From: Xenoacremonium recifei
Taxonomy: Eukaryota > Ascomycota > Sordariomycetes > Hypocreales > Nectriaceae
NCBI GenBank assembly: GCA_012184525.1
Contig: WOFQ01000026.1
Span: 310,001-374,000 of the forward strand
Reading direction: 5' to 3'
Length of the DNA stretch: 64,000 nucleotides
Shown: in pieces, positions 58,205 to 64,000 of the stretch
How positions within the stretch are numbered: position 1 is the stretch's first letter
How the letters are laid out: every line of letters begins with the position of its first letter
The notes under the pieces: model-generated
What the model saw: only the letters and a program-made list of their open reading frames with translations
Databases searched by the model: none
What the model was told of the DNA's origin: nothing
Program-made: the position numbers and the translations under genes

Positions 58205-60743
58205 TCATGTCTCCGTGAATGGATCATAGTTAAATACATCTTGGCCATAATTTGACACAAAGGTCGCATTCTTGAGCGGATCCAGCTCGAAATCGTTCAT
58301 CATGTTCCATGAGAGGGACTCATTAAACCAGAGCTGGAGCTCAGCATCAACCCCTGAAGCGTCGGTCGCAAGATTTCCGGTCTCGAGAAGACCCCTCTGG
58401 ACAGGACGCAACAAAGACTCTTCTTCAACAGCTGCTTCATTAGTTTCTTCCAGCAGCCGCTTAACTCGGGACAGGTCAATTTCGGGCTCGCCTCCTCTCT
58501 TTAAGGTCTTGCCGGACTCGCGCCGTTCCTGCTCTTCCTTGAGAAGTGCTGTGAGGATATGAGCCCCTCGCACGGCCATCTTATTTTGTCTCGTTTGTGA
58601 GAGTCCCTTTAATGCCTTGCGTAGTAGCTCGCGATTACGCTCCATCTCGTTAGTGACGTCGGACTTATAGAGTAGGTCGAGGGCGACGATGATGCCGGCA
58701 CTGAGGGTGAAGGCGGGTACGATCCAGATATCGGAGACGTTACTCAAGTATATTCGTTCATACTCTCGCAGAATCGTGATGGCTGCCGAGAGACAAGTTG
58801 TTCTGGTATACGCATACATCGGATTCTGAAAACTTTGGATGAGGAACGAGCGATGGATCATGATTATCTGCCTAGAGTCAGCATCCTTGTTTCGTCTAGA
58901 GCTCTTGTCCGACCTTGTCTGCGGCGCTGATTGTCAGCGTCTTCCTGGCCCAGCCCACCCAGGCCGGCCAATTCGGATCTTCAGTGGTCTGCCGAAGAAG
59001 AAAGGAGGGGATCTGGGAGACCAGGCTCCTCATTTTTAGATCCATGTCAAGCACATGCTGATAATGCTTCTCTGGAGTGTTAGATAACGCGTGCGCCCCG
59101 TCGACTAACTGTGGCATGAGATGTGCCACTTTTGACGTGACACCTATTAGTCTTTGATCTGGCAAACTAGACAGGTAATTGACATACTTTTTGCCAGCAC
59201 AAGACAGTAGGAACTTATTGTAGGCTGATCACCGGACATTTCTTTGAGGTCGTGGTCGTCGCAGTTTCGAGGCAGTGATGTGGAGAAATGATTTGGATTT
59301 ATTGCTGAAGGAGTCAATAGAGGCCAAATGTGAACGGCTTCTCGCGTCGTGACTTACTGTAGGTATCCGCGAACGGAACAGCAAAGTAATCCTGTATAAC
59401 TAATTGCCACCAGACTCGACGACCTACTTGTGTTTCTACTTGAGTATCCCAGTCTTCAACAGAGGAGATGTTAGCCTCCGCTGGGCCTTCTCTTAACTTA
59501 TCTAAACCTAGACATTGAGCTATGCGGATTGCGGAGCTGAGAAGTATATAATGAGAGTTGCTATGGCCAAGTGGGTGAGCGAGGAGTGTAGATATGGCTA
59601 TTGCCTGGATTGAGAAGACTGCCTATGTCAGCTAATAGTTCACCAGGTAAAAAAAAGGCATTCATTTACTGGTATGATTTGACATGTAATCATTCTGGTG
59701 TAGGGCCAAAAGCATGGCATTATACCACCTCTCCGAAGATGACTTCAACTCCTCAGGTGTCCAGCCTAAGTCGTGTTTAGGATAACACCATGCGGCGGTC
59801 TATGTTGAGATGGAACGTTAGAAAGAAACGAACGGGATGGGTGGTCAAGACCATAGATCAAGGGGAATTAGCTTACTGCAAGGACGATTATGTATAGAGA
59901 GATCCAACTTGGGTCCTCCATGGAACCATCATCCCAGAAGGCCTCGCATTGGCTCAGAAATGTTGGCGAATGCATGGAATTGTGGTGCCAACAGAGATAA
60001 TGAAGGTGAAATTTGACAAGGGATTGAGCAACCGCGACAGGCGGTAGAGAATACTGCACACCAAGGTCAGGCAGAGGTGGAGCTTCCACCATCAAAGGCG
60101 ATGATTTGTTCGCCTTGTTGATACTCTGATCATGTTGCTGATAATTTCTTCCCCAGGCGAGATATTCTAGTGTCAATGCCAACGCTGTCTTCTCTACACT
60201 GCTACCAGGCGACATTTGCGCATCGCTCGGTGAAGACAGCTGACGAGATTCATCTGGCGGGCCAGGACTCTGTTCATCTTGCTGTGAGAAAGCCAGTACA
60301 TTGTTGTTATTATAATCGCTGTTGTCGTTCTTGGTCGAAGCCACAATCAATGACCCCTCGCCAGGGCTGCCTGCAGCATCACCACTGCGTGACGTCTGGC
60401 CAATAATAGCGATTCGATCGTTGAGATGTCGCAGTAAAGCATCAGGCGAATCTGCTTGAACGTGGTCTCGCAAATTCTGCAGTAGCTTCAACTCGAAGTC
60501 CTGTTCGATCCACGCCCTTCGAGTGTTCAACTGCACAGCTTGCCTCGAACAGAGATGAGCTCGGCCTTGGTTGATACATCGCTGGCAGGGGACTGTCTTA
60601 CTGCACCGCACTTTGGACTTGGCGCAGGCTTCACGCAATGGTTAATTGGATTCTGACCGCCGATCTCTTGGAAAAGAATCTGACTTACGTAGGCAGGTGA
60701 GGCTCAGTCGCTGGGATACCTTCTGCACGCGGTTAGAGCTCAT
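58205..60743 (-). CDS. Zn2Cys6 transcription factor (seven exons)
   Basis: Exons 60743..60689, 60628..59877, 59799..59670, 59618..59358, 59304..59188, 59143..58914 and 58867..58205; 735 aa. Intron 1 (60 bp, GTAAGT...TTAACC...GTGAAG) splits the zinc cluster to give LTCLPCAKSKVRCSK followed by CQRC and an 8-residue spacer to the last Cys. The remaining part is the long fungal_trans-type helical domain. Introns are 44-77 bp; the donor of intron 6 is GTCGGA, weak but phase-consistent. It ends 56 bp from the DUF1479 stop (convergent) and is the likely regulator of that cluster. Confidence 0.85.
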
Positions 60744-61136
60744 TTTGCGGGATGTTTGAAAATAAGGGCGGAATCGGTGTCGCGGTTCCGATGCGAGTGC
60801 CTTATCTTTTGAACATTTATCAGGCAATGCGCTGGTGGGAAAGATAAGCGGGGCAGCTTAGGACGATTTACCTGTACGGAGTTAGCTACTCCGTGCGGAA
60901 TGAGAACGGGACTAAGTCGTAACATCGAGACAGCGCAGAGAAGATGGGTTATTATGAGGTCGCTGCATTTTCTGAAAATTTGTAGAAAGTGATATTCTAG
61001 TATACAGCCTTTCTCATTCAACCCCGGAAAGTTTGATGTCTTGACGCTTCTTTCTCCTGCAACAAAAGAACTTGCGTTACTTGCAAGGTGTAGGTAAGCT
61101 GGCTTCAACTCCTTGACATGGCCTTGACAGAGTCCG
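60744..61136. other. Intergenic upstream of the seven-exon regulator
   Basis: 393 bp. Holds the inverted repeat at 60875; otherwise no feature recognised. Confidence 0.45.
60875..60895. repeat. Inverted repeat ACGGAGT...ACTCCGT
   Basis: ACGGAGT (60876-60882) and ACTCCGT (60888-60894) flank TAGCT, with a TA dinucleotide before the left arm. It has the same core as the 32-kb repeat. Confidence 0.8.
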
Positions 61137-61763
61137 TTAGCAATGATTACTTGTCTCTAAACTTGTTAATCTCTTCATTTTACCTAGTCGTTCCAGCACA
61201 GCCATGCGTCGTGCTTCGTTGATTGACGGTGTGTCGCCACTCATCTCAGTGTCAATCCATCCTGGAGACACTATATTAACCCGGGTGAATCCACGCCATT
61301 CACGCGCCAAGCCTCTTCCAAGGTGGATTGCTGCAGCTTTTGACGTGTTGTAGGCCGTATGGTGGCTTGGGATGCAGGTAGTGCCGTCTGTAATGTGGCA
61401 ACTTCCTTGGGCAGAGAGATCGATAACGCCCTGAGGACACTGATAACTGGCTCCGAGGACGTCGATAACTTCGGGTCCTGAGGATATCGCTAATGTCCTC
61501 TGAGAAGGTTGATAGCGCCTTCTAGGAAGATGCGTCGCCACGCCAGGCGGTGCGTGCCACACGCCACATTCATATGAACCCGGTCCCCCTTTCTGGAAAG
61601 AGATGATTGTCCCTGCTAGTAACTGCTCAGTATCTAAGTTGTGGTCTCTCTTCGCTTCATCGATGGCAAACTCCAGCCGGTCCATGCTTAGATCAACCTC
61701 CTTCAATTTGCCCTGTCTCTGCAGTCCATCTCCGTAAGCACTCGATAAAATCTCTCCATTCAC
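61137..61763 (-). pseudogene. SDR (mannitol-dehydrogenase/sorbose-reductase type) relic
   Basis: A 208-codon open frame keeps the C-terminal half of an SDR: AYNTSKAAAIHLGRGLAREW, with the YxxxK active site, then NIVSPGWIDTEMSG. The N-terminal Rossmann motif TGxxxGIG is absent and the first ~100 residues do not resemble an SDR. The normal C-terminal end (TTGSDxxIDGG) is also missing. A minisatellite (61422-61530) interrupts the region before the active site. A degenerating gene captured in a repeat-rich end. Confidence 0.6.
61422..61530. repeat. Imperfect 20-25-bp tandem repeat, GATAAC-n-GAGGAC
   Basis: About five degenerate units beginning GATAAC/GCTAAT/GATAGC and containing GAGGAC/GAGGAT/GAGAAG, starting at 61422, 61442, 61464, 61489 and 61511. 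It lies within the SDR relic. Confidence 0.75.
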
Positions 61764-62517
61764 CGCTCGAGGCTATCCGAAGCTGGCTTGCCGGTTTCGA
61801 GGATCATTCTTGGGCAGCAACTTCCGTGTTGGCATGTTCAGTTGCGTCTGGTAGCTCGGGACGCGACAGCTGGTGACGAGAGAAGAAGGCGCACGCCTGG
61901 GCCACCTGCCCGGAAAGTCATCTGCCGGACGGGAAGAGTCATACGGTGACGGAGAAGATTGCGTGATGGCCCCTTTAGGTAGGCACGATGTGCTGCGTGT
62001 AGAGTTTGGAAGGCACGAGTACAGTTCAGTTCCCGCAGGAGCAACGGAGGAGTTGTGGGGGTCTTCTGGGAAACACACTGTACCGGGATCGATGCTGTCG
62101 ACATCCCATGGGATGAAGGCTCTGGATTCTTGATCTGGGTAACTTCGTGCTGCTTTATAGGTAGGCAACATCATAGACGCTCCGTAGACATTCTGCGTAG
62201 ATTATCTACTCCGGCTCCTGGATCTTGCAGGAAGTACGTAATGCCGTCAGTTACACCTTCCTTGGTCAAGGTAGGTGCCTACCTTACGTTACTTTTGTTA
62301 CGACATGTCGCTTAATTACGCGAATAAATGTCTGCTCCAATTGTCCCGACGGGTTTCAGGACAGTACCTGCCTCGGGAATCTGAGAGAGTTGGGTCACGA
62401 TGCACCATAGCACTTTCCTGAAGTGACGGCAGGTTCGTCGTCCGGGATCTCTTAAATCTGGACATTTCCCTTCCCTTCTTCTCTTCTCTTTCTTTTCTCT
62501 TCTTTAGTCAAACAACC
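61764..62517. other. Intergenic/decayed sequence
   Basis: No gene recognised; overlapping ORFs of 60-130 codons lack family features. The last ~60 bases (CTTCCCTTCTTCTCTTCTC...) form a typical CT-rich 5' leader of the next gene. Confidence 0.4.
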
Positions 62518-63031
62518 ATGGCTAATTTGTGAGTATTCACGCATCTCTGCTCTTGTTCCCATCTGGCACGCCCGTCTCTGGACCTCCGTCTACTTCATTT
62601 TCCTCTCTCATGTCCCTCTCTCATGTCCCTCTCTGTCTCGCATATCTCACCCTCACTCCTGATCACTCAACACTCCTCACTCACCCCTTATCACTCATCA
62701 CTCATCACTCACCCCTTATCACTCATCCCTCATCCCTCATCCCTCATCACTCATCACTCATCACTCATCACTCACCCCTTATCACTCATCCCTCGTCCCT
62801 CATCCCTCGTCCCTCATCCCACATCCCTCATCCCTTATGCTAATAGTTCTGAGTAGCCAAATCTTCGCATTCAAGCGCCGCACCACCCTCCCCGGCTCGG
62901 TTGAGGTGGTGTTGGAGGTGGAGAAAACCGTGTTTGCCGTTGGTGTGGTTTTTGTGTTTGGGGTTGTGGGGGTTGTTTTGTTTTTGGTGGTTTGGCACTT
63001 GCCTGCTTTTTTGGAAGCATACTTAAATTAA
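62518..63031 (+). CDS. Small single-pass membrane protein, 11-nt first exon
   Basis: The ATG follows a CT-rich leader. Exon 1 is only 62518..62528 (ATG GCT AAT TT), intron 62529..62856 (GTGAGT ... TGCTAATAG ... GAGTAG, 328 bp), exon 2 62857..63031; 61 aa. The product begins MANFQIFAFKRRTTLPGSVE, has a Val/Gly/Phe-rich membrane helix (VGVVFVFGVVGVVLFLVV) and ends LPAFLEAYLN. The intron contains the heptamer minisatellite. It mirrors the gene at 63869 in exon structure. Small size and no known family make this a prediction. Confidence 0.5.
62603..62838. repeat. Heptamer minisatellite (TCATCAC/TCATCCC)
   Basis: Long run of 7-bp units CTCATCA, CTCATCC and CTCGTCC. The 20-mer ACTCACCCCTTATCACTCAT recurs at 62679, 62707 and 62770, 28 and 63 bases apart, i.e. 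multiples of 7. A CTCTCATGTCCCT pair lies at its left edge. All within the 328-bp intron of the small membrane-protein gene. Confidence 0.9.
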
Positions 63032-63068
63032 TACTTTAATTTATGCCTCTTTTTTGATCAATCTATCA

Positions 63069-63126
63069 CCCTGACCCTGACCCTGACCGTAACCCCGAAC
63101 CCCTAATCATAACCCGGACCCTAACC
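63069..63126. repeat. Degenerate telomere-like CCCTRA tract
   Basis: CCCTGA repeats three times, then drifts through CCGTAA, CCCCGAA, CCCCTAA, TCATAA and CCCGGA to CCCTAACC. Fungal telomeres are CCCTAA/TTAGGG; this looks like an eroded interstitial copy or a similar microsatellite. Confidence 0.65.
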
Positions 63127-63408
63127 TTTGGGCAGGAAACTTGACTTCTTTTCTGAAATTGTCTGGCTGAATTTGGCTTAGTAGTTGTCCGTGTTCTGAC
63201 ACTTGATTTACGGAGTAATGAGAACGGACGGTTGAAGGTTAAATGAACTGTATTGCCCAGGCTCTTGGGCTTTGGGCATGACAGTGAGCTTCCTTCAGAA
63301 GTAAATACAAACCCATGATAACCTTTCACTTAGCCTCTAGCTCTAGAGCAATGAGATAAGCTATAATTCGTTGGCTCGCAGAATGTGTTCAATCTATTAT
63401 TCATTTGC

Positions 63409-63869
63409 CTACGCTTCAGACAACATACACAAACACCCAGCCGCAAACAAGGGTGTCATTATAAAGACAAATAATGCGAAGAAGTTAAGTATATCTTCAT
63501 CGGATGTCACCTCTAGCACCACGATTTCCTCTCCCTCTTTGACCTCCGACGGCGTCGCCTTTCCCATAGACGTCACTCTGGCCCGTGCCATTCCCGGGTT
63601 TCTGCTTTCAAAATTTAGTAAAGAGTCTTTCATCGCGAAGGAGGCGGCTTCAAGGACGTACGTGTCGCCTGGCGCGAAGGATATGCCAGAGAACCCCCCT
63701 TGGACTCGTTCTTTGGGCCCGGTGTCGGTGACCTGGACAGCTGTGGGAGTGCAGCGGCGACGGCGAGTGATTCTTAGGATTAAACTGGTGAATATGCGTC
63801 AGCATTAGGACATGGGTGAGGTTGGGAAGGGTCTTCATGCGGCGAATAAGAGACTCACACAGGTGCCAT
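63409..63869 (-). CDS. Small C-terminally anchored membrane protein, 11-nt first exon
   Basis: Exon 1 63869..63859 (ATG GCA CCT GT), intron 63858..63785 (GTGAGT ... GCTGACG ... CACCAG, 74 bp), exon 2 63784..63409; 128 aa. The product starts MAPVLILRITRRRRCTPTAV and continues through a soluble acidic region (EVKEGEEIVVLEVTSDED) to a C-terminal helix (ILNFFALFVFIMTPLFAAGC). The 11-nt first exon, GTGAGT donor and phase-2 intron match the gene at 62518 exactly, and both proteins begin MA-x-hydrophobic-basic. Tail-anchored topology is inferred. Confidence 0.6.
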
Positions 63870-64000
63870 AGTTTGGTTGTTTATTGGTTGTTCGGTGGTT
63901 GTTCGGACAGGAATAAAAAAAAAAAAAAGGAAGAGAACTGTTGCTCTCAATTTATGGACACTGTGGTCATTTAAGTAACTTCAGTGTCCGCAAAGTGCCA
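63870..64000. other. Right end of window
   Basis: Promoter side of the small membrane-protein gene; contains a poly-A run of about 14-15 near 63918 and nothing else recognised. Confidence 0.45.

Noticed and set aside
61773..62174. ORF on the minus strand containing DVDSIDPG like arginase
   Set aside because: The rest shares nothing with ureohydrolases and overlaps other chance ORFs; short coincidence.

Overview
The window is nuclear DNA of a filamentous ascomycete (Pezizomycotina). The signs are many short introns (about 44-103 bp, GT...CTRAC...YAG, one GC-AG), Zn2Cys6 regulators, HET, NACHT and 2EXR proteins, fungal 5' UTRs, and no operons or bacterial ribosome sites. I cannot name the genus. 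About 27 protein genes are supported, plus several broken genes. Exons were joined by eye from splice signals, reading frame and family resemblance. I found no tRNA, rRNA or CRISPR.

Layout. 0-4 kb: the 3' end of a membrane protein, an emopamil-binding (EBP) sterol isomerase-like gene and a Zn2Cys6 regulator. 4.5-9.1 kb: a NACHT NLR-like protein and a 2EXR protein. 9.2-16.5 kb: a conserved housekeeping block, with an ESCO-type zinc-finger protein, the V-ATPase assembly factor Vma12/Vph2, the mitochondrial polyprenyl diphosphate synthase Coq1 (divergent from Vma12) and allantoinase behind a promoter rich in GATA sites. 18.5-24.1 kb: a full-length ABCG transporter and a membrane-anchored SDR. 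24.5-29.8 kb: two convergent HET-domain genes. 29.8-33.8 kb: a 4-kb stretch without genes that holds ACGGAGTA inverted repeats. 33.8-46.1 kb: a sugar/polyol transporter, a Pro/Gln-rich conserved protein, an apparently frame-broken gene, an ankyrin protein, an arginase-family protein with altered metal ligands, an SDR, a War1-like Zn2Cys6 regulator and an orphan protein.

46.7-60.7 kb looks like an accessory catabolic region: a GNAT acetyltransferase, an M20 amidohydrolase, an anion:cation (allantoate-permease type) transporter, a Zn2Cys6 regulator, a relic of a second M20 gene, a sugar porter divergent from a DUF1479 oxygenase-like gene, and another Zn2Cys6 regulator. Together these would import a conjugated small molecule, hydrolyse or acetylate it and oxidise it under two local regulators; this is inference from order and families.

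61-64 kb is repeat-rich and decayed: an SDR relic with an internal minisatellite, a heptamer minisatellite inside an intron, degenerate telomere-like CCCTRA repeats, and two convergent small membrane-protein genes that share an unusual 11-nt first exon. This end may be subtelomeric or a former chromosome end.
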